A DNA stretch of 33,404 nt from Paramuribaculum intestinale (GTDB taxonomy: Bacteria; Bacteroidota; Bacteroidia; Bacteroidales; Muribaculaceae), in contig NZ_PUED01000010.1 in assembly GCF_003024925.1 (NCBI RefSeq), positions 1 to 33,404 of the forward strand, written 5' to 3'. Positions within the stretch are counted from its first letter, which is position 1, and the number at the start of each line of letters is the position of its first letter. The notes beneath the pieces are model-generated. The model saw nothing but the letters and a program-made list of their open reading frames with translations, was not told the origin of the DNA and searched no databases. This document shows positions 24,812 through 31,422 of this stretch, piece by piece. Both the position numbers and the translations under genes were made by a program.

Positions 24812-25624
24812 TTATGATTCTGTCACTATTTCGTTTATAACGGTGCGGATGCGCGTGAGTCGCTCAAGCAGTCCGGGCAGAAGATCGAGCCGGAGCATAT
24901 TGGCGCCGTCGCTCTTTGCCTTCGAAGGCTCGGGATGTGTTTCGATGAAGAGTCCGTCGGCACCGGCGGCTATGCCGCATCGGGCTATGGTCTCGATCAT
25001 GTCGGGACGTCCGCCCGTGACTCCGCAGGTCTGATTGGGCTGCTGAAGCGAGTGAGTGCAGTCGAGCACCACCGGACAGCCAAAACTCTTCATGACCGGT
25101 ATGCCGCGGTAGTCCACCACCAGATCCTGATAGCCGAATGTCACTCCGCGCTCCGTCACAGCAACATCGTCGCAACCGGCGTCGCGCACCTTCTGCACGG
25201 CGAACTCCATGGCTTCGGGCGAGAGAAACTGGCCCTTCTTGACGTTGACATCACGGCCGGTGCGGGCCGCCGCCACAAGCAGATCGGTCTGACGGCACAG
25301 GAATGCCGGGATCTGTAGCACGTCGACAAACTCCGCGGCCATGTCGGCCTCCTCAGGCGAGTGTATGTCGGTCACCACAGGCACTCCGAACTCCTCCCTG
25401 ACTTTGGCGAGAATCCTCAGTGCCTCAAGGTCGCCGATGCCGGTGAACGAATCGAGCCGCGAGCGGTTGGCCTTGCGATAGGAGCCTTTGAACACATAGG
25501 GTATGCCCAGGCGGCTCGTGACCTCCACTATACGCCCGGCAATGTCGAGAGCCATGCGCTCGCCTTCGATCACGCACGGACCGGCGAGAAGAAAGAAATT
25601 ATCCGATGGTTTTATTGATTTCAT
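24812..25624 (-). CDS. kdsA: 3-deoxy-8-phosphooctulonate synthase (Kdo-8-P synthase)
   Basis: Condenses phosphoenolpyruvate with arabinose-5-phosphate to Kdo-8-phosphate for lipopolysaccharide inner core. The 270-residue length is typical. Motifs: LAGPCVIEGERM, FKGSYRKANRSRLDSFTG, VTDIHSPEEA, QIPAFLCRQTDLL, VVLDCTHSLQQPNQTCGVTGG and LFIETHPEPSKAKSDGANML. Cys17 in GPCVIE, together with the later His, Glu and Asp, marks the metal-dependent class (as in Aquifex); the metal-independent E. coli type has Asn at this position. The ATG overlaps the rsmE stop by 4 bases, and the TPR gene begins within a few bases of its stop. Confidence 0.96.
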   Translation of the reverse strand: MKSIKPSDNFFLLAGPCVIEGERMALDIAGRIVEVTSRLGIPYVFKGSYRKANRSRLDSFTGIGDLEALRILAKVREEFGVPVVTDIHSPEEADMAAEFVDVLQIPAFLCRQTDLLVAAARTGRDVNVKKGQFLSPEAMEFAVQKVRDAGCDDVAVTERGVTFGYQDLVVDYRGIPVMKSFGCPVVLDCTHSLQQPNQTCGVTGGRPDMIETIARCGIAAGADGLFIETHPEPSKAKSDGANMLRLDLLPGLLERLTRIRTVINEIVTES

Positions 25625-26355
25625 ATTTCTGGATTATCTGTGATTGAACGGTATTGGTCGAGTATATGGATAGCGTCGACAGCCCGCAGAGCCGCCGTTT
25701 CGGTACGCAAACGTTCCGGGCCGAGAGCCACCGGTTTCCAGCCCGCGTCAAGCGCCGCCTTGATCTCTTCGGGAGCGAAATCGCCCTCCGGGCCGATCAT
25801 TATGGCTGTGACAGGCGCTCCGCTGCGATATGTCGCCACAAGCTCGCGGCGCGGTATCGAACGGTCGCAGTAGGCTATCAGCGCCTGTGCTCCGGCATAG
25901 CGTGCCGTCACCTCGCCAACCGGGGTCATCGGTTCGACGACCGGAAGCACAGCCTTGAGCGACTGCTTCATGGCCGCCACAGCAATCTTTTCGAGCCGTT
26001 CGGGCTTCAGCTCACGTCGTTCCGAACGGCGGCACAGCAACGGTATGATACGGTCAACACCTATCTCGGTCAGCTTTTCGGTCATCCACTCCATGCGGTC
26101 GAGATGCTTTGACGGCGCCACCGCGGCCACTATCTCGCCCGACCACGAAGGGAGCAGCGTCTCGGATGAGAGAATCTCCACGGTGGTGTGGCGCTGATGC
26201 GCACCGGTGATGACGCAACGGTAGCGGCGTCCCTTGCCGTCGACCACTGTCAGCTCGTCGCCCTCGCGAAGGCGCAGCACTCTGACGGCGTGCTGCGAAT
26301 CGCTTTCGGGAAGCGTGAGCGTGTCGGCTATGTCGGGTGCATAGAACTGTATCAT
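25621..26355 (-). CDS. rsmE: 16S rRNA m3U1498 methyltransferase RsmE
   Basis: A SPOUT-class enzyme that methylates N3 of U1498 in 16S rRNA with S-adenosylmethionine. The 244 residues include an N-terminal PUA-like domain (SQHAVRVLRLREGDELTVVDGKG) and the C-terminal knotted domain with AVAPSKHLDRMEWMTEKLTEIGVDRIIPL, ERLEKIAVAAMKQSLKAVLP, IGPEGDFAPEEIKAA and the cofactor loop ALGPERLRTETAAL. These match the family well. It starts one base after the stop of the upstream transporter gene and overlaps kdsA by 4 bases. Confidence 0.96.
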   Translation of the reverse strand: MIQFYAPDIADTLTLPESDSQHAVRVLRLREGDELTVVDGKGRRYRCVITGAHQRHTTVEILSSETLLPSWSGEIVAAVAPSKHLDRMEWMTEKLTEIGVDRIIPLLCRRSERRELKPERLEKIAVAAMKQSLKAVLPVVEPMTPVGEVTARYAGAQALIAYCDRSIPRRELVATYRSGAPVTAIMIGPEGDFAPEEIKAALDAGWKPVALGPERLRTETAALRAVDAIHILDQYRSITDNPEI

Positions 26356-26356
26356 A

Positions 26357-27733
26357 TCATTCTATCTCCAGAGCGGCATCCTCCGCCTTGGCAATACTGC
26401 GGCGGTCGGGTGCCGGATTATGACGGTACTTGAAGAATATCGCGAACAGAATGGCCACCACCAACGCATAGAGTGCAAATATAGTCCATGGGGTCGACCA
26501 GTCGCCAAGCATATAGGACCGTCCGTCGGGCATGGTCTGCCAGCTGACATAGCGGTTGACCACCGCTCCTGCTATCAGCGTGCCTACGGATGCTCCTATG
26601 CCATTGGTCATCAGCATAAACAGTCCCTGTGCCGACGACTTGACTCGCTCTGAAGTCTCCTGCTCGACAAACAGTGCGCCGCTGACATTGAAAAAGTCGA
26701 AAGCCACGCCGTAGACTATCATCGACAGGATGAAGAGCCACACCCCCGGACCGGGATTGCCTATGGCGAAAAACTCGAAGCGCAGCACCCATGCCAGCAT
26801 GGCTATGAGCATCACACGCTTTATGCCGAAACGACGCAGACAGAACGGGATAAGCAATATGCACAGCGCCTCGCTGACCTGCGACAGCGAAGTGAGCAGA
26901 GTGGCGTTGTTGGCTCCGAAAGTCGAAGCATATTGTTCGACCCCTTTGAAGGAGGTGATAAACGTGGTGGCAAAGCCATTGGTAATCTGCAGGGCCACTC
27001 CGAGCAACATCGAGAAGACGAAGAATAGAGCCATGCGACGGTCGGCAAACAGCCTGAATGCCGAGAGGCCGAGAGTGTCGGCCACGCTGCGTCCCTGCGC
27101 TGCGCTGCGGTCTACGGGGCTGACCGGAAGAGTGAACGCGAACACGCCGAGAATCAGTCCGAGCACGGCCGAAGCGAGCAGCTGCATATCGGTGTACTGG
27201 AAACGATAGGTGCTCATCGGGTTGGCGTCGGAGAGCGTAAAGCCCCACTCTCCGGCATGATAATAAACTGAATTGACAAACCACATCGACGCGATGAATC
27301 CGACTGTGCCGAGCGTGCGGATGGGAGGGAATGCCGCCACTGTGTCGTAGCCTTTCATCTTCAGTGCCTTGAAAGCTGTGGAATTGGCCAGCGCGATCGT
27401 AGGCATATAGAATGCCACGCTCAGCGTGTAGAGCGTGAAAAACGGCGCGAACTCAAGCTGCGGATGGGTATGGCCATACCACCAGGCAGCTCCCATGAAC
27501 AGAGCCGCGAGCAGATGACAGATGCCGAGCACACGGTTGACCGGAATCCAGCGGTCGGCCAGTATTCCCATCAGAGCGGGCATGAATATCGACACCATTC
27601 CCTGCACCGAATAGAACAGAGCTATGTCGCTTCCCAGACCTGCCGCGCCGACATACTGACCCAGACAGGTGAGATAAGCTCCCCAGATAGCGAACTGTAG
27701 AAAATTGAGGATTATAAGCCGTAATTTAAGCAT
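26357..27733 (-). CDS. MFS transporter of the nucleoside:H+ symporter (NupG) type
   Basis: An inner-membrane uptake carrier, probably for nucleosides. The 458-residue protein has about 12 hydrophobic segments. It opens with LKLRLIILNFLQFAIWGAYLTCLGQYV, typical of the NupG/XapB group. MGILADRWIPVNRVLGICHL is the MFS loop 2-3 motif region, and FPPIRTLGTVGFIASMW and LFMLMTNGIGASVGTLIAG also fit the family. Substrate is inferred from family resemblance only. The gene is 1 base upstream of rsmE. The 76 bases before it contain no TAnnTTTG box, so it is probably read from further upstream. Confidence 0.85.
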   Translation of the reverse strand: MLKLRLIILNFLQFAIWGAYLTCLGQYVGAAGLGSDIALFYSVQGMVSIFMPALMGILADRWIPVNRVLGICHLLAALFMGAAWWYGHTHPQLEFAPFFTLYTLSVAFYMPTIALANSTAFKALKMKGYDTVAAFPPIRTLGTVGFIASMWFVNSVYYHAGEWGFTLSDANPMSTYRFQYTDMQLLASAVLGLILGVFAFTLPVSPVDRSAAQGRSVADTLGLSAFRLFADRRMALFFVFSMLLGVALQITNGFATTFITSFKGVEQYASTFGANNATLLTSLSQVSEALCILLIPFCLRRFGIKRVMLIAMLAWVLRFEFFAIGNPGPGVWLFILSMIVYGVAFDFFNVSGALFVEQETSERVKSSAQGLFMLMTNGIGASVGTLIAGAVVNRYVSWQTMPDGRSYMLGDWSTPWTIFALYALVVAILFAIFFKYRHNPAPDRRSIAKAEDAALEIE

Positions 27734-27809
27734 TGCTGTAGACTGTCGGTATAATGTGATTATCGAGTTGTGATGGTGTCAATTTGGTGTCCTGCAACAG
27801 GTGCGGATC

Positions 27810-28421
27810 TCAGTCGGCGTCGTCCGACGGGCGTCGGCGCCGCTTGTCTTCGAGTATGCGGCTCACACGTGCCGCCTCCTCGTAGTTTTCCTCGCCTATA
27901 AGCTTCTGCAGGGTGCGCTCAAGCTCTTCGACCGCATAGTTTTCAAGCCGCGGCTCCGGATCGGAAGACTCTTCGCGGTCATCGCGGTCGGAAGGGTCGT
28001 CGGTCGTTTCCTCCACCTCGAATCCGGTTTCGTCAAGAATCGCGCGCGTGGTGTAGATAGGCGCCGATGTGCGCATCGCTATGGCTATGGCGTCGGATGT
28101 ACGTGAATCGATAGTCACCGTGCGGTCACCGTCGGTAAATGTCAGCTCGGAGGAGAATATCCCGTCCTCAAACCGATAGATGAACACCTCGCGCAGCTTG
28201 ACGCCGAAGGCGTGGGCGAAGCTGACAAACAGATCGTGGGTCATAGGCCGCGGAGGAGTCACGCTTTCCATCCTTATGGCTATCGACTGGGCTTCGGCCG
28301 GCCCGATCACGACCGGAATGCGTCCGGGGCCATCGGCCTCGGCAAGTATCAGCGCGTATGCGCCGTTCTGCAGCTGGCTGTACGACAGCCCGAGCACTCT
28401 CAGTCGGATTCGTTCTGACAT
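27810..28421 (-). CDS. Bifunctional nuclease (DUF151) domain protein with UVR-like tail
   Basis: A 203-residue protein from the ATG at 28421 (MSERIRLRVLGLSYSQLQNGAYALILAE); the longer open frame back to 28781 only shadows mnmA. The N-terminal 130 residues match the DUF151/bifunctional nuclease family: RIPVVIGPAEAQSIAIRMESVTPPRPMTHDLF, then FEDGIFSSELTF and DSRTSDAIAIAMRTSAPIYTT. An acidic linker (about 140-165) leads to ENYAVEELERTLQKLIGEENYEEAARVSRILEDKRRR, which has the form of a UVR (UvrB/UvrC-type) helical hairpin. Nuclease activity is reported for plant members; the bacterial role is unsettled. The start overlaps the mnmA 3' end by 22 bases. Confidence 0.9.
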   Translation of the reverse strand: MSERIRLRVLGLSYSQLQNGAYALILAEADGPGRIPVVIGPAEAQSIAIRMESVTPPRPMTHDLFVSFAHAFGVKLREVFIYRFEDGIFSSELTFTDGDRTVTIDSRTSDAIAIAMRTSAPIYTTRAILDETGFEVEETTDDPSDRDDREESSDPEPRLENYAVEELERTLQKLIGEENYEEAARVSRILEDKRRRRPSDDAD

Positions 28422-29521
28422 GGCTGTGTGAGTTTGAAATGACGAGGATCGTCGGTGGTGATGATGCCGCTGCCTAGACAGATGCGCCTGTCGGGGGTAT
28501 ATATCACGGCAAACTGCCCCGGAGCGATTCCCTGCACCGGCTGCGAGCTTTCTATGACGTAGCGCGACTGTCCGAGGCGTGTGAGTGTGGCCTCTATGAA
28601 TTCCGGCATGTGACGGTTTTTGAACACTATCGGCTCGGCGTCGCACCGGTCGGGCCAGGGATCGCGCGTGATCCAGTGCATCTCGTCGAGACATATGGTG
28701 CGGCCATACTGCCTCAGAGTGCCGTAGCCTCCGCTGACGTAGACGGCATTGTCCACGATGTTCTTTCCCACCACATACCATGGTCCGCCGCTCAGACCGA
28801 GCCCCTTGCGCTGTCCGATCGTATGAAACCAGTAGCCGCGGTGCTCTCCGAGCTTGCGGCCGCTCTCTATCTCGATAATCGGTCCGGGACGCTCGCCGAG
28901 ATGACGGCGTATGAAGTCGTTGTAGTTGATTTTTCCGAGGAAGCAGATCCCCTGGCTGTCGCGTCGTCGGGCGTTGGGCAGATTCAGCTCCACAGCCATC
29001 CGCCTCACTTCCGCTTTGGGCAGGTCGCCGATCGGGAACATCGCGTGACTCAGCTGGCGATAACTTATGCGCGCCAGAAAATCGGTCTGATCCTTGACAG
29101 GATCGGGCGCCGTGGCAAGATATACGAGCCCGTCGGCCGGGTCGGTCAGCGTGCGTGCATAATGCCCCGTGGCCGTATAGTCAAACTCGTAGCCGCGGCG
29201 CTCCTCGAAGTAGCCGAACTTGATGAACCTGTTGCACATTATGTCGGGATTGGGAGTCAGTCCCTGACGGACCGTGCGGAGGGCATACTCCATGACACTT
29301 TCCCAGTATTCCTTGTTGAGATCGACCGTATCGAGCGGCAAGCCATAGCGCGACGCGATCAGACGGCACATCTCGAGATCTTCTTCGGCCGAGCAGTCGC
29401 CGCGGCCGTCGTCGGACGCGATACGGATATAGAACAGGCTGACGTCGTGACCCTGCTCCACCAGCCGGTGGACAGCCACGGCGCTGTCGACGCCACCTGA
29501 TATCAACGCTGCGATCCTCAT
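28400..29521 (-). CDS. mnmA: tRNA-specific 2-thiouridylase MnmA
   Basis: Thiolates U34 in the wobble position of Lys, Glu and Gln tRNAs, using sulfur relayed from a cysteine desulfurase. The 373-residue length is normal. It has the ATP-pyrophosphatase PP-loop SGGVDSA (residues 8-14), the first catalytic Cys in TPNPDIMCNRFIKFG, YTATGHYAR, and the second Cys in QGICFLGKINYNDFI. Other family features are HTIGQRKGLGLSGGPWYVVGK and a C-terminal beta-barrel ending in VYTPDRRICLGSG-like sequence (VIYTPDRRICLGSGII). The start is 3 bases after the DoxX gene; the bifunctional-nuclease gene starts inside its last codons. Confidence 0.96.
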   Translation of the reverse strand: MRIAALISGGVDSAVAVHRLVEQGHDVSLFYIRIASDDGRGDCSAEEDLEMCRLIASRYGLPLDTVDLNKEYWESVMEYALRTVRQGLTPNPDIMCNRFIKFGYFEERRGYEFDYTATGHYARTLTDPADGLVYLATAPDPVKDQTDFLARISYRQLSHAMFPIGDLPKAEVRRMAVELNLPNARRRDSQGICFLGKINYNDFIRRHLGERPGPIIEIESGRKLGEHRGYWFHTIGQRKGLGLSGGPWYVVGKNIVDNAVYVSGGYGTLRQYGRTICLDEMHWITRDPWPDRCDAEPIVFKNRHMPEFIEATLTRLGQSRYVIESSQPVQGIAPGQFAVIYTPDRRICLGSGIITTDDPRHFKLTQPCQNESD

Positions 29522-29524
29522 GGT

Positions 29525-30037
29525 TCAGACATCTTCAAGCTCCTCGTCGCCGCTCTTGCCCTGACGGCTTATCAGGAACAGCGAGATGAAATAATCAAGC
29601 GAGATCTTGCCCGGCCCGGCCAGCAAAATATACAGGTAGATGCCTATGAACATTATGGGCAGACAGCCCGGCTGCGTGTCCGACAGGCCGTAGACCGACA
29701 CGTTGGGCAGCAGATTATGGAGCATATAGTACTCCGCCGCCATCATTGACAGCGCAGGTGGCACCACAGCTATCCTGGTCAGGAAACCCACCATAATGAA
29801 CAGCGAGCACACGATCTCGATCACAATCATGATGATCAGACACGTTTCGGAATGAAGTCCGAACATAGACGGGAATGTATGGCGCAACTGCTCGAACGCC
29901 ACAAGATGGCGTATGCCGAACTGCATGAACATCACTCCGACAAAAAGGCGCATGAACAGCCGGGCCATGTTGCTGTAGGTATAACCCGTGCATTTCACGA
30001 ATGTATGCGCTATGAGTTTATTGAGTTTCGACATCAT
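29525..30037 (-). CDS. DoxX-family membrane protein
   Basis: A 170-residue inner-membrane protein with four hydrophobic segments: MRLFVGVMFMQFGIRHLV, CLIIMIVIEIVCSLFIMVGFL, IAVVPPALSMMAAEYYML and LPIMFIGIYLYILLAG. The arrangement and the FMRLFVGVMFMQFGIRHL opening match DoxX-like proteins, a broad family with roles in thiol or quinone-linked redox in some members. The C-terminal tail is acidic. It lies between a thioredoxin-fold protein gene (50 bases upstream) and mnmA (3 bases downstream), consistent with a redox or sulfur link, but that is inference. Two Mets open the frame. Confidence 0.82.
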   Translation of the reverse strand: MMSKLNKLIAHTFVKCTGYTYSNMARLFMRLFVGVMFMQFGIRHLVAFEQLRHTFPSMFGLHSETCLIIMIVIEIVCSLFIMVGFLTRIAVVPPALSMMAAEYYMLHNLLPNVSVYGLSDTQPGCLPIMFIGIYLYILLAGPGKISLDYFISLFLISRQGKSGDEELEDV

Positions 30038-30087
30038 GAAGAGTTTTTATGTTAAGGGACATGACGGCGCCCGACGGCCGGAGCGAG

Positions 30088-30978
30088 TCAAAGACGCGAC
30101 ATGATAGTCAGAACGGTGTCGATGTTCGCATTCTTCATTCGTATCACCGAATTCTCGTCAAGTATATAGAACGACGGGGTCGACTTGATATCATAGACCG
30201 TATCGATGTCGGGGGCAGAGCCGACGGTCCATGTCGACGGGAAATTCTTAACTTTCTCACGCCACTCCTCGTCGGGTTCCTCGGCCGATATGGCCACAAC
30301 CCTTACCAGTCCGGCATCAAGATATCGCGAGGTCGGTATGTTGGCGTTAAGGCGTGTACGCGCCAGATGACAGTCGCTACACTCTGTGTCGAAGAAATAG
30401 ATCAGCGTCACCTCGGCCGAATCCGGAGCGAAGGTGCGCCGGTTGCCGTCGCGGTCGGTAAAGTCAAATACGGGAGCCGACATGCCCACCTGCGATGCCG
30501 AAAGCACCCTCACCTGATGTTCGTAGCGCGCCTTTATGCTTTTGTCGACGCGCTTGTTGTCGACCACCGCGCGTATGAATGGCAGATACAGCTCGTCGGA
30601 GTAGATCTCCGATGTGTCGGAATGCACATGCTGCTCGGCCGTATTGGCCAGAAACGTCATATCTTCGGGACGTTTTTCAAGTGTCTTGAGCAGCTTTGCG
30701 ATGCATTTATGGGCCTGTCGGGCCGAGGCGTGGGGCATCAGATTGAGATAGGACCTGAAGCTCTCTCCCATGCGCTCGCGATTGCTGAAAGCCTTGTTGA
30801 AATCACAGAAATCCCAGTAGTGTTCGATCAGATAGTCGACTCTTGGCTGCAGTCCCTGAAGCGAGTCGGGCACTATAGGCAACTGGAAATAGGTATCCTG
30901 AGCCGTCATTCGCGGCGCGGCCACGAAAGCGATCATGACAACGGCCACTCGGATTATGACATTATGTAACTTTTTCAT
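30088..30978 (-). CDS. DUF5106 / TlpA-like thioredoxin-fold protein, exported
   Basis: A 296-residue periplasmic protein with signal peptide MKKLHNVIIRVAVVMIAFVAAPRMTAQ. The N-terminal half (about 30-160, FQLPIVPDSLQGLQPRVDYLIEHYWDFCDFN onward) is the helical DUF5106 domain found with thioredoxin folds in Bacteroidetes. The C-terminal half is TlpA/AhpC-like: VGMSAPVFDFTDRDGNRRTF, then LIYFFDTECSDCHLARTRLN with the active-site pair Cys200 and Cys203, a cis-Pro loop in KSTPSFYILDENSVIRMKN and a final helix. It is likely a thiol-disulfide reductase of envelope proteins. It is the first gene of the - strand unit and has a promoter box at 31001-31008. Confidence 0.88.
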   Translation of the reverse strand: MKKLHNVIIRVAVVMIAFVAAPRMTAQDTYFQLPIVPDSLQGLQPRVDYLIEHYWDFCDFNKAFSNRERMGESFRSYLNLMPHASARQAHKCIAKLLKTLEKRPEDMTFLANTAEQHVHSDTSEIYSDELYLPFIRAVVDNKRVDKSIKARYEHQVRVLSASQVGMSAPVFDFTDRDGNRRTFAPDSAEVTLIYFFDTECSDCHLARTRLNANIPTSRYLDAGLVRVVAISAEEPDEEWREKVKNFPSTWTVGSAPDIDTVYDIKSTPSFYILDENSVIRMKNANIDTVLTIMSRL

Positions 30979-31000
30979 TGTGGCATACTGTTTGCAGTTA

Positions 31001-31008
31001 CAAAATTA
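31001..31008 (-). promoter_or_regulatory. -7 promoter box of the DUF5106-to-TPR unit
   Basis: The - strand reads TAATTTTG, an exact match, 22 bases before the ATG at 30978, with a TTG (31033-31031) 22 bases upstream. It is the only clear box found for the eight genes down to 23202. Confidence 0.7.
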
Positions 31009-31213
31009 GACATTCTGGCCGAATTTACGGCAAGCAAGCAGTAAAAATGTTGGCAATTACCAACTTTTGCCGTCGTGAGATTGTTAGAAAATCAGCAGAC
31101 GGCAGATCCCTGCGGTCAGCCGCCGCATCACACCGACAGCTTGCAACCCGCCGGGGCGCACATGCCGGCATCCGGTCGGAGCCACAATCCGGTCAAGTCC
31201 AGCAAAGAATCTA
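31009..31213. other. Gap between the DUF5106 promoter and the fold-back element
   Basis: No gene is supported; short open frames here lack family features. GTTGG-CAATTA-CCAAC (31049-31064) is a small inverted repeat that could be an operator. It overlaps AACTTTTG (31062-31069), which matches the -7 consensus except for the first base, and might serve clpB. The remaining sequence to 31213 is GC-rich and unremarkable. Confidence 0.35.
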
Positions 31214-31397
31214 AGAGTATGTTTGAATTTAACACGAAAAATATATATGAACTTCTTTCTATCCCCTCAAAGGTCTTTTCGGGCGATTTGCGTCAAGTCT
31301 CATCGGTCACGATGCCCGCATCGCTCCCTCTTCAACTCACGCAAATCTCTCCGAAAATCCTCTTGGAGTGAATAGAAGTAAAATTCAAACATACTCT
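31214..31397. mobile_element. 184-bp fold-back (MITE-like) element upstream of clpB
   Basis: The ends AGAGTATGTTTGAATTT (31214-31230) and its exact reverse complement (31381-31397) are 17-bp terminal inverted repeats. The interior also pairs: ACTTCT, then TTTTCGG, GATTTGCGT and CGATGC in the left half recur in order on the opposite strand of the right half. The whole element therefore folds into one long imperfect hairpin, the left half being longer by about 18 bases near its end. The centre is CGATG-CCCG-CATCG. It encodes no transposase. A 50-codon frame (31219-31371, starting MFEFNTKN) and a 30-codon frame on the - strand arise from the repeat and are probably not genes. No clear target-site duplication was seen. 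It ends 25 bases before the clpB ATG. Confidence 0.75.
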
Positions 31398-31422
31398 AAA
31401 AAACTGTTTATTTATCCAGGAT

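Noticed and set aside
28610-29500. 296-codon + strand frame opposite mnmA
   Set aside because: mnmA has all its catalytic motifs on the - strand; this frame is its shadow.
30049-30969. 306-codon + strand frame opposite the DUF5106 gene
   Set aside because: The - strand frame has a signal peptide, CxxC and thioredoxin motifs; the + frame is rich in Arg, His and Gly without motifs.
31075-31371. 98-codon + strand frame running into the fold-back element
   Set aside because: Its second half is the repeat-derived frame of the element and its first half is plain intergenic DNA; no support as a gene.
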